Source: Haloarchaeobius litoreus (lineage in GTDB: Archaea > Halobacteriota > Halobacteria > Halobacteriales > Natrialbaceae). Taken from it: a stretch of 64,000 nucleotides of DNA. The notes under the pieces are model-generated. The model ran no database searches and had not been told where the DNA came from. It saw only the letters and a list, made by a program, of their open reading frames with translations. Each line of letters opens with the position of its first letter. Within the stretch, counting starts at the first letter, position 1. The translations under genes and the position numbers were made by a program. Location: the NCBI RefSeq assembly GCF_024495425.1, contig NZ_JANHJR010000004.1, positions 310,001 to 374,000 on the forward strand, written 5' to 3'. Of the stretch, positions 1 to 8,158 are shown in pieces.

Positions 1-390
1 GACCGGTCGTTCGACTACCACGACGACGAGATGCCGTCGCTCGCGGAGCTGCAGGAACTGCTCCCGGTGGCGTACGAGCACATGGAGGAGAAGCGCCGTG
101 GCATCGGCTTCGAGAGCGACACGACCGTCCTGCTCGACCTCGTCGAGGACACGACGGCCGCGCTGTCGCTCCAGGGGGACGGCATCGAGTACCGCTCGCG
201 CGACGAGGCCGCCGACGGCGAGGAGTACGTCCGGATGCGCATCGACCCGCGCCTCCTCCACCGCATCCTGCAGGGACCGGCGCACGCCCACTACAACAAC
301 GCCCAGATCGGCTCGCACGTCCACTTCGCCAAGGAGCCCGACATCTACGAGCGGCCGGTGTACTACTGCATGAACTACTTCCACGCCTAG
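1..390 (+). CDS. C-terminal fragment of an unassigned protein, possibly MBL-fold related
   Basis: The reading frame is open from base 1 and ends with TAG at 388-390, so only about 129 C-terminal residues are present. The stretch is acidic and typical of a haloarchaeal protein. The end carries a striking motif with IGSHVHF, then DIYERP, then a terminal MNYFHA. I recall similar tails in metallo-beta-lactamase-fold proteins of surface-sugar loci, but no metal-binding motif lies in this part, so the family is a guess. An in-frame ATG at 31 exists but is probably internal because the frame is open upstream of it. Confidence 0.6.
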   Translation, partial: DRSFDYHDDEMPSLAELQELLPVAYEHMEEKRRGIGFESDTTVLLDLVEDTTAALSLQGDGIEYRSRDEAADGEEYVRMRIDPRLLHRILQGPAHAHYNNAQIGSHVHFAKEPDIYERPVYYCMNYFHA

Positions 391-440
391 GCCGGTCTCC
401 GTCCGGGCCGAAGCGACCGTCCCGGCCGGTTCCGAACCCC

Positions 441-971
441 TCAGGAGCCGACGCGCCGCCACGTTGGCGGGTCATCGGTCACGGTCCCCCACTCACCGCG
501 ACAGTAGGTGAGCGGCGGTGCCGACGCGTCGAGGACGGCGGCGTCGACCACCCGTCCGACGTGGAGTACGTGGTCACCGAGCTCGACCGCCTCGAAGTGC
601 TCGCAGTCGAGGAAGCCGACGGCGTCGTCGAACACCGGCGCGCCAGACCGGCTCGTCCTGTGCGACCGACGGAACGGGTCGCCCAGATCGGTCATGTCCG
701 CGAAGTGCTCGGCGAGGTCCCGCTGGTTTGCGGCGAGCAGGTTGACACAGAAGCCGGTCTCGTCGCCGACGAGGCGTTCGTGGGTTTCGCTCTCGCGGTC
801 GATGCCGACCACCACGAGCGGCGGTTCGAGCGAACCGCTCGCGAAGGAGCTGACGGTGATGCCGTGTGGGTCGGTTCCGTCCGTCCCCGAGACGGTGAGG
901 ACCGTTACCGCGGAGGGGCTGTTCGAGAGGGTGGCTTTGAACGTCTCCGGGTCGACTGTCGTCCCTGCCAT
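441..971 (-). CDS. Flavin reductase family protein
   Basis: A 176-residue protein of the flavin reductase-like, FMN-binding split-barrel family (DIM6/NTAB, HpaC type). These proteins use NAD(P)H to reduce free FMN or FAD, or act as flavoprotein oxidoreductase partners. Visible signs are the N-terminal FKATLSNSPSAVTVLTV strand, the GITVSSFASGSLEPPLVVVGI segment that lines the flavin site, GFCVNLLAANQ in the middle, and an FDCEH-like strand near residue 125. The length is normal. The start at 971 is supported by a TATA-like element at 996-1004. It is divergent from the glycan genes and probably unrelated to them. Confidence 0.85.
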   Translation of the reverse strand: MAGTTVDPETFKATLSNSPSAVTVLTVSGTDGTDPHGITVSSFASGSLEPPLVVVGIDRESETHERLVGDETGFCVNLLAANQRDLAEHFADMTDLGDPFRRSHRTSRSGAPVFDDAVGFLDCEHFEAVELGDHVLHVGRVVDAAVLDASAPPLTYCRGEWGTVTDDPPTWRRVGS

Positions 972-995
972 GAGGAAAAGTCACACACATTGCGG

Positions 996-1004
996 ATTGT
1001 TATG
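996..1004 (-). promoter_or_regulatory. TATA-like element CATAACAAT
   Basis: Read on the minus strand this is CATAACAAT, lying 25-33 bp before the flavin reductase ATG at 971. It is the same element seen before many other genes in the window and fits a promoter for a leaderless transcript. Confidence 0.5.
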
Positions 1005-1163
1005 TGCGCCGTTTAACCGGGGGGTGTGGCCGCTCTCCGATGACAGCGCCGGGTAGGCGTCTCATTACAATGCGACGGTCGCCCCAGGGAGCGAGATAGT
1101 GACCCGAATCGATAGCCCCCGCCCCTCATCGGGCAAACCGACGAGCCGCCATCGAGCCCGCCG

Positions 1164-2300
1164 ATGAGCGACGCGCACGTCGGAGAGAACGCGCCCGCAC
1201 GGGAGCCGACACGGGCCGAATCCGCGCCGCGGTACTCCTACGACCTCGCGCTGCTCGTCGGATTCGTCCTCGTCGCGGCCGTGCTGCTGGCCATCCTCGA
1301 CAGCGTCCTCCTCCGGACAGTCATCGGCGTCCCGGTTGTCACCTTCGCGCCCGGGTACGCGCTCGTAACGGCGCTGCTGCCTGTGCGTGCGTCGGATGCG
1401 ACGGACCCCGGGAGCCTCGACCGCATCGAACGCCTGGCCGTCGCCGTCGGCGCGAGCGTCGCGCTGGTGGTGCTCGGAGCGCTGCTTCTCGCACCGCTGT
1501 CTCCGGGTGGTCTCGCCGCAGTCCCGTTCCTGGAACTGCTCGTGACGTGGACGGTGCTCGGCGCAGGCGTGGGCTACATCCGCCGGAGAAACTACCCGCC
1601 GGAGCGTCGCGACGGCGTCGCAGATCCTCGCACCCTCGTCGCAGAGGGTCGGTTCGACCGCCTCGACGTCGTCCTCGTGCTGGCGATGCTGGTCGCGGTC
1701 GCATCGGTCGGTCACGGGCTCGCCGCGCCCGGACCGGACGCCTCGCACACCACCGTCACACTCGTCACCGAGAACGAGTCAGGCGAGTACGTCGCCGCAG
1801 ACTACCCCCGGTCGGTGACCGTGGGCGAGTCGATAGACACCTCCTTACTCGTCGATAACGGCGAAGGAGAACGCACCAGCTACACCGTCGTCGCGGTGGT
1901 GGAGCGAATCGGTCCGTCGGAGCAGGTCGTCCAGCGGAGCCAGCTGGAACGAGTGACACTGACCGTGTCGGCGGACCAGCGAGTGGTACGCGAGCTCTCG
2001 GTGGCCCCCGACCTGCTCGGCGAGTCGCTGCGACTGAGCTTCTACGTCTACGAAGGCGAGGCCCCCACGAACCCGAGTCCGGAGGCTGCGGCCCATCATC
2101 TCTACCTCTGGTTGTCGGTCGAGGAGACCGGTGACGCTGCGGACGAGGCCGGTGACGCTGCGGACGAGGGCGTCGACCGGGACGACGAGGAAGGAGGTGA
2201 CGAGGAAAGGGACGAAGCTGGAGAGGACGACGACGAGGAACGAATCGCTCGTCGAACCACCGACCTCGACACGACTGCGTTCGGCTCGGAGGGCCGCTGA
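1164..2300 (+). CDS. DUF1616 family membrane protein
   Basis: A 378-residue protein with four predicted membrane helices in the first 200 residues (about 27-48, 55-75, 95-145 as a pair, and 175-190), followed by an extracytoplasmic beta-rich domain from about 205 to 320. DUF1616 proteins are common in haloarchaea near surface-glycan and S-layer genes, and their biochemical role is unknown. The last 55 residues are a very acidic low-complexity tail containing a duplicated GDAADE unit. The stop lies 2 bp before the next ATG, so it is probably co-transcribed with the membrane-bound hydrolase. The ATG at 1164 gives a short hydrophilic leader before the first helix, as expected. Confidence 0.8.
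   Translation: MSDAHVGENAPAREPTRAESAPRYSYDLALLVGFVLVAAVLLAILDSVLLRTVIGVPVVTFAPGYALVTALLPVRASDATDPGSLDRIERLAVAVGASVALVVLGALLLAPLSPGGLAAVPFLELLVTWTVLGAGVGYIRRRNYPPERRDGVADPRTLVAEGRFDRLDVVLVLAMLVAVASVGHGLAAPGPDASHTTVTLVTENESGEYVAADYPRSVTVGESIDTSLLVDNGEGERTSYTVVAVVERIGPSEQVVQRSQLERVTLTVSADQRVVRELSVAPDLLGESLRLSFYVYEGEAPTNPSPEAAAHHLYLWLSVEETGDAADEAGDAADEGVDRDDEEGGDEERDEAGEDDDEERIARRTTDLDTTAFGSEGR
2128..2169 (+). repeat. 21-bp tandem duplication in the DUF1616 tail
   Basis: Two adjacent copies of CCGGTGACGCTGCGGACGAG, 21 bp apart, encode the repeated acidic unit of the DUF1616 tail. This looks like recent slippage in low-complexity coding sequence. Confidence 0.8.
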
Positions 2301-2302
2301 CC

Positions 2303-2893
2303 ATGTGGCCCTGGGAGCACATCGCGGTCGCGTACCTGACGTACAGTCTGGGGAGCCGACTGGTCGGTCGCAGACCGGCTGCGACCGCCGCAGCCGCGGT
2401 GGCCGTCGGTGCCCTGTTCCCGGACCTGGTCGACAAGCCGCTGTCGTGGGTTTTCGGGGTGCTGCCGGGCGGTCGCTCGCTCGCGCATTCGCTGCTCGTC
2501 GCGGTCCCGGTGGTCCTCCTGGTCGGTCTGGTCGCCCGCGACCGCCGGGCGGGGGCGCTCGGCGTCGCGTTCAGCGTCGGCTACCTCAGCCACCTGCCGC
2601 TGGACGTGCTGGCGTCGGGGGTCTTCGGCGGCGAGTTCGACACCGGCTTCCTGCTCTGGCCACTGACGCCGACCGCGACGAGACAGCCCGACAGCCCGGC
2701 GTTCGTCCACCTGCTCGAGCAACACCGCGAGTTCCTCGCGTTCCTCACCAGCCCGGTCGGACGGCGGTACCTCGCGTTCGAGCTCCTGTTGCTGCTCCTG
2801 GCGTCACTCGTCTGGTGGCTCGACGGCGCCCCCGGACTCGGCTGGCTCCGGCGTCGTGCCGGTGGGCTCCGCAGACTCGTCCACGGCTCGTAG
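2303..2893 (+). CDS. Membrane-bound metal-dependent hydrolase (DUF457/YdjM-like)
   Basis: A 196-residue integral membrane protein with the order of motifs typical of the YdjM/DUF457 family: an early HIAVAYL, then GALFPDLVDKP, then RSLAHSLL, and GYLSHLPLDVLA. The His and Asp residues in these motifs are the presumed metal ligands. About four helices alternate with them. The substrate is unknown. A Leu-rich helix ends the protein (about 160-175), followed by a basic tail. It follows DUF1616 by 2 bp. The pairing suggests a joint membrane role, which is inference. Confidence 0.8.
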   Translation: MWPWEHIAVAYLTYSLGSRLVGRRPAATAAAAVAVGALFPDLVDKPLSWVFGVLPGGRSLAHSLLVAVPVVLLVGLVARDRRAGALGVAFSVGYLSHLPLDVLASGVFGGEFDTGFLLWPLTPTATRQPDSPAFVHLLEQHREFLAFLTSPVGRRYLAFELLLLLLASLVWWLDGAPGLGWLRRRAGGLRRLVHGS

Positions 2894-2954
2894 CGCGTCC
2901 CCCACCGCCCGCCAGCTGCTATCCTAGTCCGCCGCTACCGTCGTACTGCCCCCG

Positions 2955-2964
2955 CATAACGAAA
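2955..2964 (+). promoter_or_regulatory. TATA-like element CATAACGAAA
   Basis: Lies 28-37 bp before the ATG at 2992 and separates the oxidoreductase from the DUF457 gene. It favours 2992 over the in-frame ATG at 2980. Confidence 0.5.
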
Positions 2965-2991
2965 GCCGTGCCACGGTCCATGGCAGGTAGC

Positions 2992-4101
2992 ATGACGCTC
3001 ACGACCGCAGTCGTCGGTGCCGGGACGGTCTCCGAAACCCACCTCTCCGGCCTCTCGGCCTGTCCGCGTACAGAGCTCGTCGCCATCGCCGACCTCGACA
3101 GCGAGGCGGCGCGGGCGGCAGCCCGGCGCCACAGCATCACGCCCTACACCGACCTGGACCACATGCTCGACACCGAGGACCTCGACTGGCTGCACGTCTG
3201 CACGCCGGTTCGGACCCACCGGGACATCGCCGTCACCGCCATCGAACGGGGGATCCCGGTGCTCATCGAGAAACCCGTGACCGAGACGGTGCGGGCCGTC
3301 GAGGACATCGCCGACGCCGCGAAAGCCCACGATGTGCCGGCGTCGGTCGTCCACAACCACCTGTTCGGGCCGGCGGTTCGGGCTGCCCGTGACCGCATCC
3401 AGGCCGGCGCGCTGGGGAGCGTCCGGGGTGTCGATCTGCTGTACACCGGCTCGACCCGCCCGGACGTCCCGAACCGGGGCGAGTGGAGCTTCGAGCTGGT
3501 CGGCGGCGAGTTCGAGGAGGGGCTGCCACACCCGCTGTACATCCTGCTCAACGTCGGCGGCTATCCCCGGAACGAGGAGGACGTGCAGGCCACGACCACG
3601 CTCGGCGGCGAGTACGAGATGGACTTCGGCTACGACGGCGCGACCATCCAGTACCCGACGGCCGACGGACGGCTCTGCTCGGCGACGATGCTCTCCGGGA
3701 CCGTTCCGCACCGCTCGCTGTACGTCCACGGCGAGGAGGGGTCGCTCGTCGTCGACCTCGTCTCGCAGTCGCTGGTCCCACTGGAGCGCGACTACAAGGC
3801 CTCCTCGAGGGCCCGCGCGATGAAGAACGCCGACGAGGTCCTCGCCCGGGGGCGGTCGACGCTCGGGAACCTGCGGTCGGTCGCCCGACGCGCCCGGGAC
3901 GGCGGCTGGGAGTCCGAGAAGGAGCTCAACGGCCACTACTACCAGTACGACGAGACCGCCAGAGCCATCGAAGAGGGCGAGCCGATGCCCGTGCCGCTCT
4001 CCGAGGGACAGTGGACGGTCCGGCTCCAGCAGTCGATCCGCGACGCCGCAACCGCGTCTCCGGAGAGCACCACCGAACACACCCTCGTCGACGACGAGTG
4101 A
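2992..4101 (+). CDS. Gfo/Idh/MocA family oxidoreductase
   Basis: A 369-residue NAD(P)-dependent sugar oxidoreductase. The N-terminal Rossmann fold starts TTAVVGAGTVSETHL, the mid-domain LIEKPVTETV carries the family EKP motif, and VVHNHLF follows at about 120. The C-terminal alpha/beta domain includes the GEFEEGLPHP segment near the presumed active site. It is a paralogue of the protein at 58958-60085, sharing the VVHN-LF motif, the GE-EEG active-site region and the long C-terminal extension. Which sugar nucleotide it oxidises cannot be told. It stands alone with its own promoter. The frame is open far upstream, but that region overlaps the DUF457 gene, so 2992 is the sensible start. Confidence 0.85.
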   Translation: MTLTTAVVGAGTVSETHLSGLSACPRTELVAIADLDSEAARAAARRHSITPYTDLDHMLDTEDLDWLHVCTPVRTHRDIAVTAIERGIPVLIEKPVTETVRAVEDIADAAKAHDVPASVVHNHLFGPAVRAARDRIQAGALGSVRGVDLLYTGSTRPDVPNRGEWSFELVGGEFEEGLPHPLYILLNVGGYPRNEEDVQATTTLGGEYEMDFGYDGATIQYPTADGRLCSATMLSGTVPHRSLYVHGEEGSLVVDLVSQSLVPLERDYKASSRARAMKNADEVLARGRSTLGNLRSVARRARDGGWESEKELNGHYYQYDETARAIEEGEPMPVPLSEGQWTVRLQQSIRDAATASPESTTEHTLVDDE

Positions 4102-4421
4102 CCGTGCAGCCCGCTGCTCGTGCGCCGGACGGAGGGACGTCTCGAAACGTGAGGACCGCAGGAAAGGGGGTGGCGAAGCGGATGATGGTGATGGATCCCC
4201 GCCGGGCGTGGGCGGAACGTGAACCCCGGAGTCGGTGGATGGGTAGTGACGACGTTCAGTCGCAGGGGGTTTGGGGGGTGAGAGACTGGTGACTCTCGAC
4301 CACGGAGCGCCGCTTCACGGCCACCCCAGACTCTGCTTGGGGAGCGACCCGGATTGTTATAGAGTTGTTTTAGAGTGTCGCCAGAATAACATGACGAAAA
4401 ACACGATGTTACTCCCGCTCC
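4102..4421. other. Intergenic region with promoter elements
   Basis: No gene is apparent. A CCCCA/TGGGG hairpin with a 9-base loop lies near 4323-4341, a position compatible with a weak terminator or processing site. Two AT-rich stretches follow (TTGTTATAGAG near 4355 and AATAACA at 4385-4391). The second is 31-37 bp before the ATG at 4422 and is the likely promoter. Confidence 0.5.
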
Positions 4422-5216
4422 ATGAGTGCACGGATTGAACGGGCGGTCAGGGCACTCGGCCGCCGGACGATCTCCGCGTACCCGTGGACTGCCCGGCCCC
4501 TCGGCCACGCTCGTTCGGTCTACGCCGGCGCGTACCTGGCGTGGGTCAGGGGCCGGTCGTACCTGTCATACGACGCACCTATCGACCCGTTCCGCGTGGA
4601 CCGGATTCCACCGTCGGCGATCGAGCGCACCGCCGAGTTCTTCGACGATGCACCGAAGTACCGACGCGCTGGGCGCGTCGTCGGCGGGAACTGGGACCGG
4701 CATCCGGAACGGTTCACCGACCGGACGCTCTACCGGTCGTTCCGGGCGCACTTCGAGGACGGTGTGCCCTGGGAGGAGACGAGGTTCTTCGCGGAGATCC
4801 TCGACAGGATGGAGGACGGCGAACGCTGGTGGGGGTGTCGCTGTCGGGCCGACTTCGAGCGCCGGTGTGCGGAGCTCGACGAACTGTACGAGAACATCGC
4901 CCGCAATGGCGTCCGGTCCCAGGCCGAACTGCTGGGAAGCGACGGCCCGGAACCAGCCCGGAAGGACCGACCGAACGGGCTCGCGCGCCGCATCGAGGAC
5001 GACATCGCCGTCCACGTCGGCCGCGACGGCGAGTTCCTGTTCTGCGACGGACGGAACCGGCTCGCCATCGCGAAGCTGCTCGACGTCCAGTCCGTCCCGG
5101 TCCGCATCATGGTGAGACACGAGGGCTGGCAGTCGTTCCGCGACGATGTGGCAGCGGGCCGTGTCGAACCGGGCCAGCACGCCGACCATCCCGACATCCG
5201 TCCCTTGCTCGGCTGA
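4422..5216 (+). CDS. ParB-like domain protein of a glycan locus
   Basis: A 264-residue hydrophilic protein. The C-terminal third holds the ParB/sulfiredoxin-like signature, with an FLFCDGRNRLAIAKLLDV segment (residues about 205-222) followed by VPVRIMVRH. Proteins of this type, lacking a clear partner, are common inside haloarchaeal surface-sugar clusters. In ParB and relatives the DGRHRL loop binds nucleotide; here it reads DGRNRL. The N-terminal 190 residues are not recognised and include a WDRHP and a CRCRADFERRC segment. Function is unknown; a nucleotide- or sugar-nucleotide-dependent step is only a guess. A promoter element at 4385-4391 supports the start. Confidence 0.65.
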   Translation: MSARIERAVRALGRRTISAYPWTARPLGHARSVYAGAYLAWVRGRSYLSYDAPIDPFRVDRIPPSAIERTAEFFDDAPKYRRAGRVVGGNWDRHPERFTDRTLYRSFRAHFEDGVPWEETRFFAEILDRMEDGERWWGCRCRADFERRCAELDELYENIARNGVRSQAELLGSDGPEPARKDRPNGLARRIEDDIAVHVGRDGEFLFCDGRNRLAIAKLLDVQSVPVRIMVRHEGWQSFRDDVAAGRVEPGQHADHPDIRPLLG

Positions 5217-5229
5217 GTTCGACCCGCGG

Positions 5230-6207
5230 TCAGCTGTCCGGACCGTCGACGAGGCGCTGGAGCCCCTCCTCCAGCTCGAGCTCGGCCTCGAACCCGAGCT
5301 GCTCGCGGGCCTTCCGGACGTCCGCGCAGCTGTGTTCGATGTCGGCCGGCCGCGGGTCGTCGTGCAGCACGTCGACCCCACCGGGGACCGTCTCCTGGAC
5401 GAGTCGTGCGAGCTCCCGCACAGTCGTCGTCTCGCCGGTCCCCACGTTGAACGCCTCGCCCGTGGCGTCGGTCCTCGCGGCGGCGAGCAGTGCCCGGACC
5501 ACGTCGTCGACGTGGACGAAGTCGCGCGTCTGAGAGCCGTCACCGTGAATCACGAGTGGGTCGCCCTGCCGGGCGCGAGAGAGGAACGTCGCGAGGACAC
5601 CGTTCCGATGCCCGGGGCCGTACACGTTGAAGAACCGCAGGGCGACGGCCGGAACGTCGTACCAGTCCTCGTACCGACGTGCGTAGCGGTCGGCGGCCAG
5701 CTTGCCGACCCCGTACGGACTGCGCGGTCTGAGCGGGGCATCCTCGGGGATCGGCGTCTCGGCGGGCCGACCGTACACCGCCGCACTCGACGCGACGACG
5801 ACCCTGGCGTCCTGCGTCCGTGCCCGGTCGAGGACCGCCGCGGTGCCGACGGCGTTCACGTCGAGCGACCGCGTCGGATGGTCGAGCGTCGCCGGCACCG
5901 AGGAGTACGCCGCGAGGTGGAAGACGACATCCACCCCGGCCATCGCCGCCGCGAGGTCCGCTGGATTCGTCACGTCCCCTTCGAGCACCGCTGTTTCGTC
6001 GGGCAGCCCGGCTCGACGGTCGCTCGTCCCGGAGTCGAGCACTCTGGTCTCGACGCCCGGCGAGAGCGTCTGGACGAGCTGGCGTCCGATGAAGCCCGCT
6101 CCACCGGTGACGAGCACCGTCGCGTCCGCGAGGTCGGCTGTTCCCTCTGGCGACGATTCCTCCGCGTGTCGGCCCGCGCTGACGGCGGGGTCGTGACTCG
6201 ACGGCAT
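5230..6207 (-). CDS. NAD-dependent epimerase/dehydratase (extended SDR)
   Basis: A 325-residue extended short-chain dehydrogenase of the UDP-glucose 4-epimerase type. It shows the VLVTGGAGFIG nucleotide-binding loop about 30 residues in, the catalytic Tyr-x3-Lys in SPYGVGKLAADRY, a preceding VVVASSAAVYG serine, and RFFNVYGPG. It probably converts the stereochemistry of an NDP-sugar used in the cluster. The ATG at 6207 is preferred over a GTG at 6216 because the TATA-like element at 6234-6243 is then 27-36 bp upstream. It converges tail-to-tail with the ParB-like gene, 13 bp apart. Confidence 0.88.
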   Translation of the reverse strand: MPSSHDPAVSAGRHAEESSPEGTADLADATVLVTGGAGFIGRQLVQTLSPGVETRVLDSGTSDRRAGLPDETAVLEGDVTNPADLAAAMAGVDVVFHLAAYSSVPATLDHPTRSLDVNAVGTAAVLDRARTQDARVVVASSAAVYGRPAETPIPEDAPLRPRSPYGVGKLAADRYARRYEDWYDVPAVALRFFNVYGPGHRNGVLATFLSRARQGDPLVIHGDGSQTRDFVHVDDVVRALLAAARTDATGEAFNVGTGETTTVRELARLVQETVPGGVDVLHDDPRPADIEHSCADVRKAREQLGFEAELELEEGLQRLVDGPDS

Positions 6208-6233
6208 CCCCCGCACTGGCGAGGGCGGCGGGG

Positions 6234-6243
6234 TTTGTTATGC
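6234..6243 (-). promoter_or_regulatory. TATA-like element GCATAACAAA
   Basis: Read on the minus strand, this element is 27-36 bp before the epimerase ATG at 6207 and decides between that ATG and the GTG at 6216. Confidence 0.5.
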
Positions 6244-6310
6244 ACCTTATTAGTGCTGTAACGAGTCGCATTCCAGGGTGAACGGTCCATCGGGTTTAGG
6301 CGTCCCGCGC

Positions 6311-6341
6311 GTCGGTCTTCAGACGACCGACCGAGTCGGTC
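6311..6341 (+). promoter_or_regulatory. Three-arm inverted repeat before a small gene
   Basis: Three 7-base arms occur in a row: GTCGGTC (6311-6317), GACCGAC (6325-6331) and GTCGGTC (6335-6341). The middle arm can pair perfectly with either neighbour, with loops of 7 or 3 bases. The last arm ends 15 bp before the ATG at 6357. It could be a double operator or, if transcribed, a pair of mutually exclusive hairpins. Confidence 0.45.
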
Positions 6342-6356
6342 AGACCCCTACCCACC

Positions 6357-6659
6357 ATGCGCCCGAACGAACTGGAACCCTACCTCGGCTTCGCACTCGA
6401 CTATCCCGTCGCCGACGACGAGGTCCGCCGACGCATCGGACTCGTCGAGGTGAGCGCCCCTGGCGTCGACGCGACAACGACCATCGACGACCTGCTGGCC
6501 CCCGCTGACGGCGCGTCGTTCGACAGCGCCACGGCCCTGTACGAACACCTCGTGTGCAACCTCGACGAGCGCCACGTCGGGCGGAAGTTCTACGACGACC
6601 GGGGTGGAGAGTCCCCCTCGTCGGGCGGGCCCCGCGACGAACGCAACACCTCCTTCTGA
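6357..6659 (+). CDS. Small conserved-looking hypothetical protein
   Basis: A 100-residue acidic protein with no recognised domain. Composition and third-position GC preference match real haloarchaeal genes. The first 80 residues look folded (ELEPYLGFALDYPV at the start, YEHLVCNLDERHVG later), and the last 20 are a Ser/Gly/Pro-rich tail. It lies between two minus-strand glycan genes with a three-arm inverted repeat upstream. A TTTAG stretch near 6295 could be its TATA box. No function is proposed. Confidence 0.6.
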   Translation: MRPNELEPYLGFALDYPVADDEVRRRIGLVEVSAPGVDATTTIDDLLAPADGASFDSATALYEHLVCNLDERHVGRKFYDDRGGESPSSGGPRDERNTSF

Positions 6660-6681
6660 GCGGGCCGACCGTCGCCGGCAC

Positions 6682-8157
6682 TCACCGGACGAACGTCCGG
6701 AGCTGCTCCACGTCGAGCAGCCCCGAGCCCACCCCGAGCACCACCCACACTCCGGCACCGACGCCGACGACTCCGAACAGCGTCGCGAGCCCACCGACGA
6801 GCGGCAGTGCGAGCGTGACGACGACGCCCATCCCGACAGCGATGACACAGACGACCGCCGCTCGCCGAACGAGCCGCAGCGGGCGGAGCCCGAGCTCGGT
6901 GTGGATGACGTACACGTTCGTCCCCGTGTAGACGGTGTAGGTGAAGACAGTCGCGGCCGCCGCGCCGACCGCGCCGTACACCGGGATGAGCAGGACGTTC
7001 AGGCCGGCGTTCGAGACGGCCATCGCGGTCTTGACGGTCGCCCTGGCGCGAGCGCGGCCCATGTAGTCGAGCGCGTCGCTCGTGATCTTGTTGACGGCGT
7101 TGACGAGGATGAACCCGCTGAACACCTGGACGACCGGAACTGCCGGCGCGTAGGCCGAGCCGAAGACGTAGACGACGGTCGGCCGGGCGACGAGCACCAG
7201 CCCTACACACGCCGGCACGTAACAGAGCAGGACGTACGTGAGCGACTGCTCGTAGAGCCGGGCCGCGCGCTCCCGGTCGCCCGTCCCCGACTGTTCGCCC
7301 AGCACCGGCGAGAGCGCGAAGCCGAACGACGCCGCCGGCATCGACACGATGTCCGAGAGCTGCTTGGCCACCGTGTAGTAGCCGGCCGCCGCGAGGCTCG
7401 CCAACGAGCCGACCAGCACAACGTCGACCTTCTTGTCGAGGACGTTCGCGCCACGCGTCGCCGTCAGCGGGACGGCGTACTCGACGAGGCGTCGGCTCAG
7501 CCCGGGCTCCATCTCGCTCGCGGAATCGGTCGGGATGTAGACACGCCCGATGAGCAGGACGGCACCGACCACCACAGCGAGGCTGTAGCCCGCGACGTAG
7601 CCAAGGAACGCCCCGTAGGTACCGAGTCCGAGGACGACCAGCCCCACCGCGAACGTCACACGAGCGACGCCGTTGACCCCGGCGGTGAGCGCGCTGAGGT
7701 CGACCCGGTTCAGCCCTTGGAACACGGCGTTGATGAACTTGAAGCCGGCCCGGACGACGACATACAGCGTCCCCACGAGCAGGAACGGGGCGACGCTGGG
7801 CTGCCCGAGCAGGTCGGCGAGATGGCGGTGGAAGACGGCGAGCGCGATGGCCACGACGAGCGTCGTCAGGCCGACGGCTTTCGCGCCGGTCCGGAGGACG
7901 TGGGGGACCTGTCCCGACTCACCGTCCAGGTACTCGTTCACGTACCGGGCCGTCGACTTCGGCAGTCCGAGCGTCGCGAGGATGGAGACGACCGAGAGCG
8001 CGGCGATGGCAACGTTGAGCAGGCCGTACTCCGCAGGTGTGAGGAGCACCCGGGCGAGCAGGACGACCAGGGCGACGTTGGCGACCTTGTCGAGAACGCT
8101 CGCCGCGAGCGAGGCGCTCGCGCCGCGCCGGATCGTCGCGATGGGGTCGTCCGACAC
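6682..8157 (-). CDS. Oligosaccharide flippase (MOP superfamily, Wzx-like)
   Basis: A 491-residue polytopic protein with roughly 14 hydrophobic helices, the hallmark of the polysaccharide-transport branch of the MOP superfamily. It is expected to flip a lipid-linked glycan from the cytoplasmic to the outer face of the membrane. Characteristic parts are the amphipathic start IATIRRGASASLAASVLDKVANV, LPKSTARYVNEY in the first third, and TRGANVLDKKVDVVLVGSLAS in the middle. The GTG at 8157 is chosen: it lies 1 bp after the stop of the upstream membrane-protein gene, whereas a longer frame would overlap that gene by about 100 bp. The two form an operon. Confidence 0.88.
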   Translation of the reverse strand: MSDDPIATIRRGASASLAASVLDKVANVALVVLLARVLLTPAEYGLLNVAIAALSVVSILATLGLPKSTARYVNEYLDGESGQVPHVLRTGAKAVGLTTLVVAIALAVFHRHLADLLGQPSVAPFLLVGTLYVVVRAGFKFINAVFQGLNRVDLSALTAGVNGVARVTFAVGLVVLGLGTYGAFLGYVAGYSLAVVVGAVLLIGRVYIPTDSASEMEPGLSRRLVEYAVPLTATRGANVLDKKVDVVLVGSLASLAAAGYYTVAKQLSDIVSMPAASFGFALSPVLGEQSGTGDRERAARLYEQSLTYVLLCYVPACVGLVLVARPTVVYVFGSAYAPAVPVVQVFSGFILVNAVNKITSDALDYMGRARARATVKTAMAVSNAGLNVLLIPVYGAVGAAAATVFTYTVYTGTNVYVIHTELGLRPLRLVRRAAVVCVIAVGMGVVVTLALPLVGGLATLFGVVGVGAGVWVVLGVGSGLLDVEQLRTFVR

Positions 8158-8158
8158 G

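Noticed and set aside
2131-2991. N-terminal extension of the oxidoreductase at 2992
   Set aside because: The upstream open frame overlaps the DUF1616 tail and the DUF457 gene and is Arg/Pro-rich; the promoter element at 2955-2964 supports 2992.
4323-4341. Hairpin as an intrinsic terminator
   Set aside because: Only a 5-bp stem and no T-run after it; it is noted in the intergenic entry but not called as a terminator.
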